A stretch of 64,000 bases of DNA, taken from assembly GCA_026874595.1 (NCBI GenBank), contig CM049317.1:69523618-69587617 (forward strand), read 5' to 3'. Numbering within the stretch: position 1 is the stretch's first letter; every line of letters starts with the position of its first letter. Origin of the DNA: Sipunculus nudus. Lineage: Eukaryota > Annelida > Sipuncula > Golfingiida > Sipunculidae. This document shows positions 1 through 13,900 of the stretch, piece after piece. The notes below the pieces were generated by a model. That model searched no databases and was not told where the DNA came from. It worked only from the letters and a program-made list of their open reading frames with translations. Position numbers and translations under genes: made by a program.

Positions 1-3000
1 AATAATTTTTCTACTACATAGTTAAGTGATCACTTGTATGAGACGATAAAAAACGAAGCATTTCCTTGACGATGCAAGCAACTATTATTATAATTAGTTT
101 CATTAAGATAAACTCTGCTTAATAAGTTAAATTAACTGAGCATGACAACGGTCCAATTAAACAGTTTTTGTTGGTAAGGAATGGTCGAGATAAAACGCTG
201 ATTTTAAATATAAATATGGCTGTTGACTTCGGAGTGATTACAATTGCCTCAAATTTCTACAATTAGAGTGAACCGAGGTCAACGCTGTAATTTAAATTGA
301 TAGTGTTTTCCTTTCTTGTATTAAAGTCGTAGAAACGAATTTTAAATTTCCATTAACACAGTCTCTGATCCGAATGAGGCTTGCCTGCATGATATGGTTT
401 ATTAATGAATGGTTGTTGACAAAGTTTTTAATGTAAAATTCAATTCACTGGGTAAGAGAATGTATGTTCCTCATTACTGAAGCCCTGCTTAGCTCAGAAT
501 TCGAGCTGGGTTTCATGTACAGGAACACTTTACTTTAGTACAAGTACTTCAGAATCTGACAATGATAGTTAAATATCAAAGTGCAGGACACTCTACTTGA
601 GTACAGGTATAAATACTTTCTTTTATCAACCAGGTTAAATAAATTGTATTTAAAAATGCAAAATATATTGATATTTAGTTAACTGACGGTCTGATATAAT
701 TCCGTAGTGTGAATGCACGTTTGATCTATCTCACTATCACTGTATAAATATATTCAGGACATAATCTGTTTGCCGGCTGTAAAATTAAGTCGTAAGAAGA
801 TAGTTTGGTCTTATTTAAAATGAGAAAAAAATTATATGACCATGCTTATCTTGATTTTTAAACGTTATTTTAAATATATTACAGGTGCGGAAATGTTGTA
901 GTTTGGGTACAAATTAAATACAGGCACTTGTACATGTGCGCGACCATTGCCTGTCCAGAATCCTTGCAGATAACATATGAACTTTAAATATGATATACAA
1001 TATAAAGATGTGCATAATGAATGTATGCTATTAATATGTATTGTCAGACCCATGCCTGAAGAATAATCAAATATCAACAAAAGATCTATCATCGGCCATG
1101 CTAAACGTTTAGTCTAGAACTAGCACCAGACGTGCTCCAGCCGCCGCGTTAAAACAAGTATACGGTAGTCAGCTGAATATTTCAATTGCCTTGTTGATCA
1201 TTCATGAAATAGACACCAGAATGACTCGCTGAATCAACGTCTGTGAAACCCTAGCTGCCACAGAATGGTATGAAGATGGACAAATAGCGAAATTGTTGAA
1301 CCAATATTTCCGGGGACTAGTCCCCATAAAACACAAATCAATACGCGCAATCGTCATCAGGACTCTCTGTTATAGTTTGCCCCAGCACTCGGTGCCTACT
1401 AAACTGTTGTATATGTTTTCCACTTCTGTCAAGACAAATTTGCTAATATAACTTTAAAATTAATAGCCAGCCTTACTCAGATTATATGCAGAGGTACATT
1501 TGCCGCCTGAATGGATTTCCCCCTGGGCTGGCGTCTGTGATTGGCTGCATGGTATCAGTCGTTTTCCACACCTCTTTTAGGCGCACAATTCAAACAATTG
1601 TCAAATAGTCAATGAAGTTGAAAATCAGTGGGCATTGCATTCAAACACAACCAGGACCATTATGTCACTTGTTTTGTATACATTAACGTCTGTTCTATAA
1701 TCATAACATACATTAAGCCCGGGATGACGTCAACTTCCGCAACTAGTAAATGTATACATGACAAATGACGGTGTCGCAGCTGAAATAAACGTGCTGGAAT
1801 TCGCGGTTAGTGTGGGGAACTTTTATATTTGGAAGTTTAATCTTGTAAATAAAGATGTTTTCAACAAAAAGGCGCGCGATCATGCTTGTAAAGCGGATAA
1901 TTCTCCTGAATTCGGACTTGTGAAAAAAAATTCTTTCCCGCGTAGCGGTGGAGTTCATTACCTTGTTCTCTTATAATGGGTATATCGCCCATACTCAATA
2001 TGTTTACAGTTTCTAGGCCACTGTAGTGCTGGAAACGAGTGCCTGTGTGTTCAACCTATGAACTGTCAGATTTCTAAAGTGTACAACAATTTAACAGAAC
2101 ACTGAACATCAAACACCCCCCCCCCCCCCCTCCAAAAAAAGCAGAATTAAACGTTTTGCACCTGTTTATTGGACGAACCCTAACACTTAAAAAATCACTG
2201 ACGATACGATGGCAATTAATTTAACTTCGTCGTCAGGCCATCTCTCAGAATTCATTGATTCCCGGTTTATATAACGTTTAACACCGGGGGACCGGCCTTG
2301 TACCACTTAAAAGCAAGTCAGCGAGCCGTATCGCGGACATTGTGCCAGCCATGGTCCTCGCGTGGGTCTTCTGGCTGAATTGCTCAACCGGAAGTTATGT
2401 ACGTTCAGGCGTATATAGGTCGACAGGCCTTGTCGTAAGTCACAAATTCTATGGCGTGCCTTTCATACTAATGACGTCATTGACTTTTACCGTGACAGGA
2501 AATTACAAGACTCACTTCGCCCGGCCTCGGGTGAAGGCGTTTTCTGACTATCGATGGAATGTTCATGATAGCAGTTTGTCTCACAGCCTGTCGTAATAAA
2601 TACAAGTGTGGATCGATACCGTCACATGCATGGTTATAATAGACGGCGGTTTCATAATATCAAGTAATTCTCCCTCGCCCCCCCCCCCCCCCCCCCTTTG
2701 TCTACTCTCTGCCTGTCTTTCTATCTCTCTAACTCTGTCTCTCGTTGGTTCTCTGTCTCTCTATCTGTCTCTCTTGTAGCACTTGAATTTACCTCGAGTG
2801 TATTCAATTTCTTACTTGAAGAGAAAATTAAACAACTTATTGTAAAGAGGTTCTTTAATTGCTACCGCGAAACTTCACAACTCTAGGTTTTTCAAGCCTG
2901 CAACCATTGTTTCGTCCGAATTTCTTCTCCTATGTTTGTCCTCATTGCTTGGGAGTTTTGTTATGGTAAACAAGTGTAAACTGTGTCTACAAGCAAAAAC

Positions 3001-3589
3001 ATAACAACGTAACAAGAAATAGTAAGTCGGTGTTCCAAGCTTTTTTTTTTTTTGGGGGGGGGGGGGGGGTGAGATTTCGGCCAAAATGAACTGACAGGGT
3101 GAGATACTACACATAGTATTACAAAATTTTATGCATCTTTAAGCCTAGGTATGATTTCAAACATCACATGTATGGCCCAGGTTTGGTTAACTTAGGTATC
3201 CTTAGTTACGCTCCCTTTTTTGTCACCAATAACATCTATGAATATTTTGAAGTATTGCACAGCGGACCATTTTCAGAAGAGACTCGTTATGGTTAGAAAT
3301 GACTTCCAGCGTAAGGGTGTTTTGCACAGCAGACGATAATTGCGTGATGTGCGCATGCGCTTGTGATCTACAGCTTTGATATACAAAGAGGTATTTTTCA
3401 CATACTTCTCTGACTAAGACGGAGTAAAAGTTTGCATTCACCAATCAGTCTGTCAGGAAATAACTTTTTTTTTGCCGCAGAGCCATATAAACCAAACTGC
3501 AATAATACAAAAAAATATACAATTGGATGTATGTTAAATGGGATATCCTATTTTCCTGGCGAAACATATAGAACAGGAAGTAATATTGA
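1..3589. other. No gene seen: AT-rich non-coding
   Basis: It holds C15 at 2116-2130, C19 at 2678-2696, a T14-G16 junction at 3040-3069, and CRE octamers at 1725 and 2472. Open frames up to 84 codons carry no recognisable motif. Confidence 0.6.
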
Positions 3590-3735
3590 TCCCTAAAATA
3601 TTACAGAAATAACACAATTCCGGACAAGGACGTCCCCCGTGGACCGGCTTTGTAACTAGACCACCGTCTAATAACCCGGTCAAAACGCATCCCTGGCAGC
3701 TGGCAGGCCAGATTGTGAAATCCGCCAGCACGATC
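3590..3735 (-). pseudogene. Possible decayed thrombospondin type-1 repeat exon
   Basis: The minus-strand frame reads DFTIWPASCQGCVLTG then GGLVTKPVHGGRPCPEL. W..C..., GG and GGRPCPEL sit where type-1 repeats have their Trp, CxxC and 'GGxPCP' segments. The full cysteine pattern and a good splice donor are missing, so this is either a broken exon or a coincidence. Confidence 0.2.
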
Positions 3736-4541
3736 GATCTTCCCTCATACCCGGTCTGTCATCAGAAATTAGTTCCATGTACCTTTACAATTATGGTCAT
3801 ACACACCATCACACACACATAAACACACTAGCATTTATATATATATATTTATATATATAGCTGGGTTGGCTAGAATACAGACTCAGATAGTGGGAAAATA
3901 CGTTTATTGCGCAGGTCACACAACTGTGTCTCCAACAAAGAGACGTTTAGATTCTTTAACAAACAATAACAATATTAAATAACAGTGCACAAATGGTATA
4001 CATGCATTATAGAAGTAATAATGTTATACTTGGGTTACATGATTTTCTATTAAACAATCTTTCAAAGAGTCTTTGTATTTAGAATGTAATACAAAGTCCA
4101 CGACGCAATATGTTCATTGTTCTTTCATCAGTACTCGTACATGAGTTAGCCTTAAGGCTTGAGGTTTGAAACCATAATAAAACTTAAATACAGAGACTAG
4201 ATTTTACAGTGCATAGCAATAGACTAAAAATAGACTTATAATAATTTAATGGATATAACAATTTATTAAACTCACCCTGCATTAGGAATCTTTCCTAGGG
4301 TAATAGTAACTGTATCCAGCTCATACAAGATCGTCACTTGAATGTTAAACAAAGTAGCCAAGGTAAACATGTCACATGACCCAAACCGGCCTATGGGATC
4401 TAACCCGAATGTTGTTCAGGTTTAAACACAAGAACACCCTGTAGGGGTTAGACCTTAATTAGTGTAATCAGAATAACCAGATGGCAGTTCTGCAGTTGGG
4501 AAATTATATGAATATAATTACAACGGTAACATATATATATA

Positions 4542-6177
4542 GTGAGCCTTGGGTTCTCACGCCTGGTCGTGGGTCACGTGATGGCCCTGGTATGTGTAGA
4601 TACACAGCGATGTCTTTCTAGAGAATTCCTGAAACGCGTGTTTACTGTGGTGTAGGGTCCTTATAGACTGTTCGAGAAGTGGAAAATTCACGGCTTGGGG
4701 TGTGATGGTATATAAAGGGCTGTTTTTTTTAGAACCAAAGGGCAGACAGCAGAGCGGATACCAGCGGACGCAGAAGCGTGTGTCAGATTCTAAGACCTTA
4801 TCCGACGAATGCGGCAATTATACATTCTCAAAGATTTTCTCCTGGATTTTTAGCTCAGCTGACTATAAGTCATAAGTGGATATGCTTAAAAAATTGGCTT
4901 ATATATAAACTTAAATGCATTATTCCCTTGAAAGTGAAATAAAGGTATTAGTACATTCTGTCCACTTGCCTGTCCATCTGTAAATTTTCATATGCATCAC
5001 AGTATCTCAAAACTTTTACTGTTTTTCTTCATGACAGTCTTGTCAGAGTATTAATTTGCAATCATATATTTAGAACTTTACTATAACCAAGTAGGAGGGC
5101 CCCTTTCCTCTTAGCTTTTCATATTCTTATATAAATGAAAAACATTACAATAGATTATTTCTACATCCACCTTCGTGCTGCCCTCACTTTTCCCTTCTCC
5201 GAACCCCATCCCAAAGTCAGCCTCAGTAAGCAAGAACAAGATGAATCAGATATATTCATACTTTAATATTTTGTATAACTATTTGTCCATAGGTACCTAT
5301 GTACATGCCAGAAATTATGTCAATATTGTGTAATATGTAGCTTGTCAAGACTAAAGAGATATTGCGTCATAAATTCACAAATTCATAAATCACTTCATCA
5401 GCATAATTAATCATAACATCATATCTGTCAAACTGAAAGCTTGCAGACTACCATACACTTTAGATCCTTCAACAAATAGCCTTATCATCATTCTACTACG
5501 GCTTATTACTGCTGTCATTGCATTCATATTTGCTCAAACATATCACAATTTTCAACCCCTCCTCAATAAATAAAAAAAAAAACACTAAATTTTACTCTTT
5601 TAATCCATCAGTCAGGTAATTTCATTTATCATTTACTCACATATTACATTACATTCCTTTATAATAGCCCAACATGTCCATGATATTCATAAGCTTTATC
5701 GACTCGATATAGTATCACAGTGGAGAAACATTTATAGTCCAATGACGATCAGCTGAGCGCCGTGACCCATGGGTCCCTTGTTTACATTTGGACTTCAGTT
5801 TACTTTCTGTGTTGTTGCAAGAACTTTCCACTGGACTTTCATTCTCCGAGAGTTTACATTCAAAGGACTTATCGTGGTGACGGTGTTGGTATCGAGGTAC
5901 TGTACCATTATCTTTCTGTGTGATTATATTGAATTGTTGCTATAACGCTGTTTTTCTGTATAATTGTATTGATTTAGTGTATTGTATTGTTAGGGTTGTT
6001 TTAGGAATAAATTATAGTTATTTGTTAACAAAAAAAAAAAACAAAAAAAACCACTGACTTCTTTATTCATTCCCCTAGACATTTCCCGCTGCCTAGTGTT
6101 ACAGAATCTGATTTTTATTTCTCCGTTACAGAATTTGTGTTCACCACGCATACGTGATCTGTTTATATTAGGTTCCG

Positions 6178-6180
<3 letters not shown>
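4542..6180 (+). mobile_element. LTR-like element copy A, interrupted by a 0.93-kb insertion
   Basis: It matches copies B and C from GTGAGCCTTGGG to the shared end GTTCCGTAA. TATATAAAG at 4709-4717 and AATAAA at 6006 behave as the internal promoter and polyadenylation signal. It lacks the first ~125 bp of the other copies, replaced by a (TA)n tract, and is split at 4850/5781 by another repeat. An A-rich run follows AATAAA and (TA)n follows the 3' end. It is probably a solo LTR, but a non-autonomous retroelement is possible. Confidence 0.65.
4851..5780 (+). mobile_element. DNA-transposon-like insertion in LTR copy A
   Basis: The segment is absent from copies B and C at the same point (CCTGGATT / TTTACATTTGGAC). 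It starts TAGCTCAGCTGACTATAAG and ends TATAGTCCAATGACGATCAGCTGAGCGCC...CCCTTG. GCTCAGCTGA is inverted near both ends. It has no coding potential, and T-rich flanks obscure the target duplication. Confidence 0.65.

Positions 6181-6250
<70 letters not shown>
6181..6250. repeat. (TA)n microsatellite
   Basis: About 34 TA units directly after LTR copy A. Open frames across it on both strands are artefacts. Confidence 0.95.
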
Positions 6251-9200
6251 GTGGGGTATGTACATCAAGACGGTAGAGAGCAGGGGATTGAGGAAATGGT
6301 GCTGTATAATACAATTTGGAGAACGTTCCGTGTTGCCTTTCGGTACCTAGCTGATTTTAAGTACAGGAAAAAGCAGTGCCCCACTGGAGAGTAGACAGTT
6401 TACGTGAATTCCCGTCTCTTTAAGAATAAAAAAGGGTTCTTTTGAATTCGGCGTTTTTTTCTTCTGTTGCACCCCTTGTATGAATACACTGTTGTTCAGA
6501 GATATTACTTTTTATACTTATATGAACCAATATGTGAGATTCCTTGTACAATTGGTACGGACAGGTACGATTTTGTATACTATAGTATATGGGAAGTTGA
6601 TCTTCCTGACTTACCTGTAATATGAACCATTATAATATGATAATATATGTGCTTTCTCTTGTAGGTGTTACTGGTCGATCTCATGTCAACTGATGCAATC
6701 AAGTCCATAGGAATATCAGAATGTGAGTTTTTTTCTACTAATTAAAACAGAAATGTATTCATTTAAAGAAAACAAGGACAGCAGTAATACATGTACTACT
6801 TCTACTACCGCTACTACTTCCACTTTTACTACTACTACTAATATTAACGCTAATTGTTTGACATGTATTGGTCACACATATAACATTACTTGTAACTACA
6901 GTACGGCGATGTTTTTAAGAACACCTTATACCATAAAAAAAAATTCTTGTCCGAAAATGAAAATTGAGAACCGAGACGTTGATCATTTATCCGAAATTTG
7001 AAACATAAAATTTGGTTTAAAAGTTCGTCTGACTGATGATTTTTCCCATTATTCAGGGGCGTATTCATAGGGGGCGCAAAGGGCCCCCCTTTATTTCTGC
7101 TAACACTTATGCAACTTAACTAATGGCAAATTTTATGTTTGTTTACTCACATTAATTTTATGTTCGATAAGTTAAGTATACCCACATAAATAAAATATGG
7201 CTTTTAATTATATAAATCTTTCATGTTTCTCTATGCACGGGTGTGGTAATGTTAGTCCCATATAAAAAAGAAAAAACAAAAGCTTAGCAAGATATTGTCT
7301 GTAATGTAAATATAGATATATATATCTGATATAATAATGTATATTTATTATTAGTTCTAAAGGTTCCTATTGACCTAAAGAGAAACTATTGATGTTGTAT
7401 TTGTTGAAATTTTTTGAAGAAAGAACAAAAGTTAAGCCAAATATTTTCTGTAATGCACATGTAAAGAGGGTCAGATTTTGACAATTTCTAAAATAAATCT
7501 AAACAGTAAAGGGATTATATTCTTACAAATATCTCTCATGTTTTTGCTATCTCTCTTTTCTATTTTGATTGTGTGCAAAATGGAAGTCTCGAAACCGTAT
7601 GATTGTTCTGTTACATTATGGTGGATGGCCAAAAACTATTAAAGGTTCTATGCAAGCTAATTGTACTTTCACTAGAAGTTTGCTATGCCTCTGAAATAAT
7701 AAAATTACCCTGGAATACACCAAGAGACTATAGAAGAGTGACATTTCACTTTGCACACTTTTACCGCCATACTAGTAGGCCACACTTTCGCTTTGACTTT
7801 CGTTATATCATGCAGGGGGTTGATGAACATGCTTGTGCCTCAGCTAAGCAACAACAACAAACATATAACGAATAAAACATTAACAGGGATAAATCAAGCA
7901 ACCAAACAGAGTGGTCGAGATCACTTGTTAGATGGTACATAGAATATCATATGCGAGTACAACCAATGCCGTTACCATGGTAACCACATGGGCAAACACT
8001 GTCACGCACGCTTTGTTCATCGAGAATCAGAATACGCGGGTTTTCAATTTAATAATTTAACATGGCGGTAGCGGCAAGTGATTTCATTGAAATGGCATTA
8101 AATAATGTACTATCCGTGGTTACTGTTAACGGGGTTCTCCAGCGCTGACTTGGCCAGATTAAGGCTGGGATACATTTGAGAGTAGGCAATTGTTAAAGTG
8201 TAAGGATACCTCATAAGGGGATTTTAAGGGCTAAATGATATTAATACATTGTGACGTCACGCCATTTAAGATTACTTATTTTACAAATCCCTACCATTAT
8301 TTACAGTCATAAGCAATTATTTTATCAATTTTCATGCATATGTTAAAAAGGAGTAACACATATAACTGTACATTCATCACAAGTGTTTCCACAGCCTGTA
8401 CAAAAATCAACCTTCAGTTAGGATAGTTAAAGAAACTGGTATCAAAAGGAAAAAAGGATTCGTCGAAGTACATTTGTTTCGCTTTTGCATTTCCTGCTTG
8501 ATTAAACTATGAGAGTAACAGGCGGTTTAACAGTCAAGCTATCCAACCCTTACTTCACACGCTTTCAACTCGTCTTATTAGTATGACGTCCGGGTCATTG
8601 ATACTTGTTTTGTTAAATTTACTTTATTATACACACTAGCATTATTACCCGTTTTTTTCGTAATCTACGTAGTTCCTGATACATGGCGCTGTAGTAGCCC
8701 CTCTGCGAAACAAATGTCAAATTTCTAAGGATTTTTTTTTTTTTTTGGGGGGGGGGGATTATGGGATATTACCACCTTAGGACACACGTTGCATCGTTCC
8801 ATGAACAGACAAGGAATATCCAGAGCGAAGCCACAGAGGATTCGCGTGACAATAATGCAGTGGTAACACCGTCAATTATAATATAGATTATGTATATTTA
8901 CCAGCAATCGATTGAAAAGCCATGCCAGGCTGTAGATAATTAGCGCATTCATAAGCCCTTGAAGATAAAACCATGGACGTTGCCAGAGGCAGGGGGTCGT
9001 GTGTTAATGGTATAGACGGGGATGACGTCACACTGTTACAGCATATTCTTTTGCTTCCTTTTTGTTCGCAAGGATTTCAAAATCGCGTTATACGCGAAAA
9101 AGAAATGATGTCGAATAATCAAATCTTCATGAATAAAAGCTTTCATCGTCAAAGGCAAAAAGGTAAATTGGTTGATTTCATGAATATTCATAAGACTTGT

Positions 9201-10157
9201 AGGTTTAAAGATTGCCATAAAGGAATATTAATTTCCATTCGGACGTCATTTCCATTCCTTGGGTCATCGTGTAATTGATAAGGTTTATCATTTTTTTTAT
9301 ATTTAATTTAATAATTTATCAATTATTTTTTGATACAGCTAATTCATACAATAATGTTTATACTATGGGTCTTTTGCATGGACAGGGACTCTCGCGGATC
9401 ACGGAAAATGTAAAAATCGCGAAATTTTTGCCAAACACAATATATCATTCTATACATAAATGATCACCTCTCATGCAATAATATAACATAAAATATTGCT
9501 CCGTCTACTTTGGTTTGCAAATTGTAATGAATTTGCCCTGTTGTATGTCATGAATTGTAGTTTGTGGTGTTAAATCAGCTCTATAAACTGGCCGATCTAC
9601 CACATTTTACTATAGATATTGTTATCAATAATTATACCTCCGCCAGAAGGGAATTATTTTTCTCGCTCTGTTCCTTGGTTGTGGGATATTGCTGTTAGCA
9701 GTTTTACGCAAATTAATATCACTAAAAAATATTTTTAATTCAAAAGATTTTATACCATTTTCACTCACGAATCCTTTGTTCCCAGGGAGGCCCCCATTCA
9801 AAGGTATTAGGTTCAGCAGTTTGTTGAACGACCAGGTTTATCCTTGTTATATTTAAGCGGGAAACAAAGCACTTCCAGGATGGTTGATTAGGGGAACCCT
9901 GGTAAAGATGTCCACTCATCTAGCTGGATATACCAACTTTTATTTATTAGTTCTTTTCTATGATATCATGTGGTCGCTAAGAAGTCAAGATCTAAAGTTC
10001 TACCTAAAAAAATCTTGAAAGAAAGGAAAAATATATCTTGTTTTTTACTTAATTTTTAATAATTAATAATTGTTATGTAATTAATAATTATTAATTCTTA
10101 TCATATATTAATTGCAGTTAATTATTATTAATTATCCCAGTGGAATCTTATCTTAAC
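6251..10157. other. No gene seen: non-coding
   Basis: It contains an imperfect ACT-rich stretch (6795-6845), T15-G11 at 8732-8757, CRE octamers at 8252 and 9023, a possible old repeat fragment with ACCTCCGCCAGAAGGG at about 9637, and TTAATAAT-rich sequence at 10050-10135. Confidence 0.55.
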
Positions 10158-10359
10158 CAGTCTCCTCATATACATATTTCTTATCTATGATTTGTGAAGG
10201 TGAATTGAACCCTGAATAATATGATCCAGCTTGTGCAGCTGCGCCATGCCCAGGTGTTAACGCCAATTGCTTGAGCAACAGGTTAACCACGTGTCTGCGT
10301 TCATGCCGTGGTAGGCCGTTCAACTGTACGTGTACAGTATGATTATTTATAGTCCACAC
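10158..10359 (-). CDS. Unidentified exon-like segment
   Basis: On the minus strand an open frame is bounded by TGCTGTTCACAG and a possible donor GTTAAG, phase 0 to 1. It encodes about 67 residues, including LPRHERRHVVNLLLKQLALT, PGHGAAAQAGSYYSGFNSP and SQIIDKKYVYEETG. It is GC-richer than its flanks and reads like real protein. I do not recognise the family. No partner exon was identified and the donor is weak. Confidence 0.35.
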
Positions 10360-10694
10360 CTGTGAACAGCATGAACCCAGTGGTAATAGCGACTATATGC
10401 CACGCTGAGCATGTATGTCAGAGTCTGGCTGTAAGCAGAGGTACTTAAGGGCGGCTGGATAGGCCGACTTCGTTTACATATCACTTTTGTACTCAAATAC
10501 GTAGCTAAAATATTGCGTTGTTTTGTTTTAAAAATTTTGCGCCTTGCATCAGATTAAATGGAGAACAAAACGATGATATATGGATATTTAAATATTTAAC
10601 TATATATCTATGACATGTGATTAAAACCAAACTATACAATATTGAAAGTGACCCCAGGGAAAATAGCTTTAAGCACGATCGAGGAACTGTTTTA

Positions 10695-10980
10695 CAGTCA
10701 AACCTCCGAAATACGGCAACTGAAGGGACCGGACATTTTGCCCGCAATAGAGAGGTACCACGGTACGGAGGTGATAGATTTTGGGGACTTTCTTTAAATG
10801 GACTCCCCGTATGTAGCCGTTAATAGGAGGTGCCCTTAGTACAAAGGTGCACGTAACGAGAGGTTACTAATATTCACACCTCCTATTTACCTGCCTTCTA
10901 TGGGCACCCCTCAGGCTCTCAATTAACTGCGGGCAAATTACCCGGTCCCGTCAGTTTCCGAATTTCAGAGGTTCCGCCGT
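10695..10980. mobile_element. MITE with pogo/Tigger-like terminal inverted repeats
   Basis: The left end CAGTCAAACCTCCGAAATAC, then GGGACCGG..TTTGCCCGC, is mirrored at the right end by GCGGGCAAATTACCCGGTCC ... CAGAGGTTCCGCC. An inner pair TAGGAGGTG/CACCTCCTA extends the palindrome. About 0.29 kb, non-coding. TIRs of the form CAGTC-RACCTC...GGACC are characteristic of Tc1/mariner pogo-type elements. Confidence 0.65.
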
Positions 10981-13900
10981 TTATATATTTAAAGCAGAGT
11001 TCCACTTTTACGCTCGCCAAGGTCGCCGGGACCAGGCTACTCAAAATATCACCTAGAATGACAATCTCTAGTGTTTGAACTCCTTGGGACGTAATTATAT
11101 AAATTACACCCTTCTCCTATGTAATAATGTAAGTTGATTGATATGCATTAGTCTGGATAATTTGATGAAGCACCTTGGGTTATCAAAGCAATCACGATAC
11201 CATCTCAATTAAAATTAATAAAGATAGGTTTTTCATGGAATTAATAATTGAGTGTTTAACGATGAATAACTGAATAAAGCAAATACCTATTTTGACATTT
11301 CATATTTTGTATAATATTTAATTCACTAAATGAGGCGTCTAATGCGCGGATTAATCTGTACTATTAATTGTTATAAGTCAAATGATTTAATCAAGATGGT
11401 TATTAATTTTGATCCAGGTTGCATGTATTTTTATACACAGATTTATACAACCAAAATAGATATAAAAAAAACGTGTTTTCTTAGGCGAGGATCAGTATTT
11501 GTTTTGGCTTTGATGGACCTCTGGGCCAGTGGTTCAAGTCTGCTCTTCCCGAGGATTGTTCAGCTGTAGTCTTTCTTATATGCAAATAAATATCAAAATA
11601 TCATTACGTAGTGCCGTATAAAGGTCAGGGATTATGCATATTTGTCAAGGCTGCTTCCTCATTGCTATTGTCCTAAGGATAAAGTTGGCTATTTTGTTAT
11701 AGATTTAAAGTAATAAAAAAGTAAAATGGAAAGGGTTGGGAAAACTACTTATTTACATAGGCAATGGGTTTAATAATAAATCAACACAACGCTTTGATAC
11801 CGGTAATAGTCTTGGATATAAAAACACCATCTAACCTGTTGTTTATCATAGTTCCCCACAAATCTTTTAGGGATATAATAACCATTTAAAATTCAATCTT
11901 TTTAAGTCAAGACATAATCCTTGGCAAAATACCTATATTTATAATGCAACAACGGTTTGAGGGGTTTTTAAGTGAAGGTATAATCTCTAAACAATTCCTC
12001 ACATTTAGTACATTCATAAGTCATTTTAAGTTCACGTAAGAGTAGAATTTATATCATTTTAACCTGTTACACTTTTCATTCTAATAGTAAATTTATGACA
12101 TATAACCTGATACAGTTTTATTTTTAATTGTGTACGTATGTACTTATGACATGTTCGTTAATTTTCAAATTATATTTTTATTTATTAACTTATTTTTAAT
12201 AATAAATGGTGTGTGAAGTTGAGAACCCAGTAATAACGTGCAAATTTCAAGTGGCGAAAATAAAAAAAAACTGACATGACAACAGCTTGAAAATATGTTT
12301 TCTCTATCATTTCTCTCTGTTGTTTAACTTCAGGAGATAGTGATTGAGAGATCTGAATATTCATGAACGGCAACATATTGTGTTGTTTAATTGAAAGATG
12401 TCAGCGTTTGAGATATGTTGAAAAGGGCATTTCCAAGGATTGATTTCCGCTGATTCAGACATTTTGACCATAATGCTGTACTAGAATCAAACTTCTAGGT
12501 GGTAAAAAGGTTGTTGTTTATGAATATCACTCCCACATTATGACAGTTGTAGAGACAATTGCTTCATGTCAAGTGATGACTGAGAAATTCAGGAAGAATA
12601 TAACAGTAATGAACCCATGTCCAGTCATAAGAATGTGAAGGGAGATGTTGGCATTGGCATTTGCTTATATACTTGCCCTTTTTTCCTTGGTGATGCCCTT
12701 GGATGGTCAAAGGTCAAACCTGATTATTTCTGATTGCTTTTCTTTTAACCACATCTGTGGCTGTTGATCTTTCATCAAGTGGATTTTTTGGTCATGATTT
12801 TAATTATATTATATTGTGATATAAAAGAGCATTATGGCCATATCATATCTCATTTCAATTTCCTGGGGAATTAAGTTAATATTTACTGTACTAAGTTAAT
12901 ATAACCTACATTATTATAAGTAATTAAGGAGGATTCTGAAATTAAAGATAGAAAAAAAAAATAAGTGAGATATAAGTAATTTTATATAAGCCACTTTAAA
13001 TGTTACTAGAACCAAACTGACTTTTCTTAGATTTCGAAGAAAATGATAAGAATGAAGTACGATGAAATACTTTCTTTTGAACACACCGTCACGCAAAGTA
13101 CCCCTGTCTATACATCCAAGGTTACCTCCCTGTTATTACCAATATGACCTGTCATTCACGATCCTATGATCTTTTGTGCAGCCGTAAATACACGACCCAG
13201 TAAGCATTTAAATTGGACTGATAAGCCTAACTTGAGTCGTGACATAAGCCATACAGGGGAATGCATTTCAGTTGTCTTCCATCATGTTGCATTGAAGGTA
13301 AACAGCCAATAATTTTAACATTTGGCTACGAATGGTTAATAAAAAAAGAAATACATTGAAACTCACAACCCAAACGTGTCCGCCTCTGTGGTAACGAGTC
13401 ATTTCGCGTATCGAAATATGAATCGAAGTTGGCTGCGTCCAGTAACTCGTGCGAGCCATGATTGTATTTGTGCGGTAAGAAATTCAACAAACATGCAGAG
13501 GGATTTGCTATTATGCTGAGTTAAAACATAATTTTTTTTCTCGCTCATGTTAGGTGTTATTAGAAAATAAACTAAAAGCAACGATTTGTCTGGTTTATGA
13601 CAAGTGACAGCGTACTTGTAGGCCATGAGGCATTGTCAAAATGAAAATATTTGCATCCTCATAGAGTCTTAAAGTGCGTTCCTCTTGAAGGATGTAACGG
13701 AATGTAACTCTGACAGCCAGTACAGTGGTCATAGACTCTTTAATTTCAGAGGGCCGAAATGGCGCCATCCATTGGTGTACGCTTGTTTACTGTTTTACTG
13801 AAGTAAATCGTCATAAAACGTCTGGAGTCATGGTTTAGAATGGCATGTCTTTACATGGCAACCCCCTCCCCTGTCTTCTGCATCATAAACACATGACATA

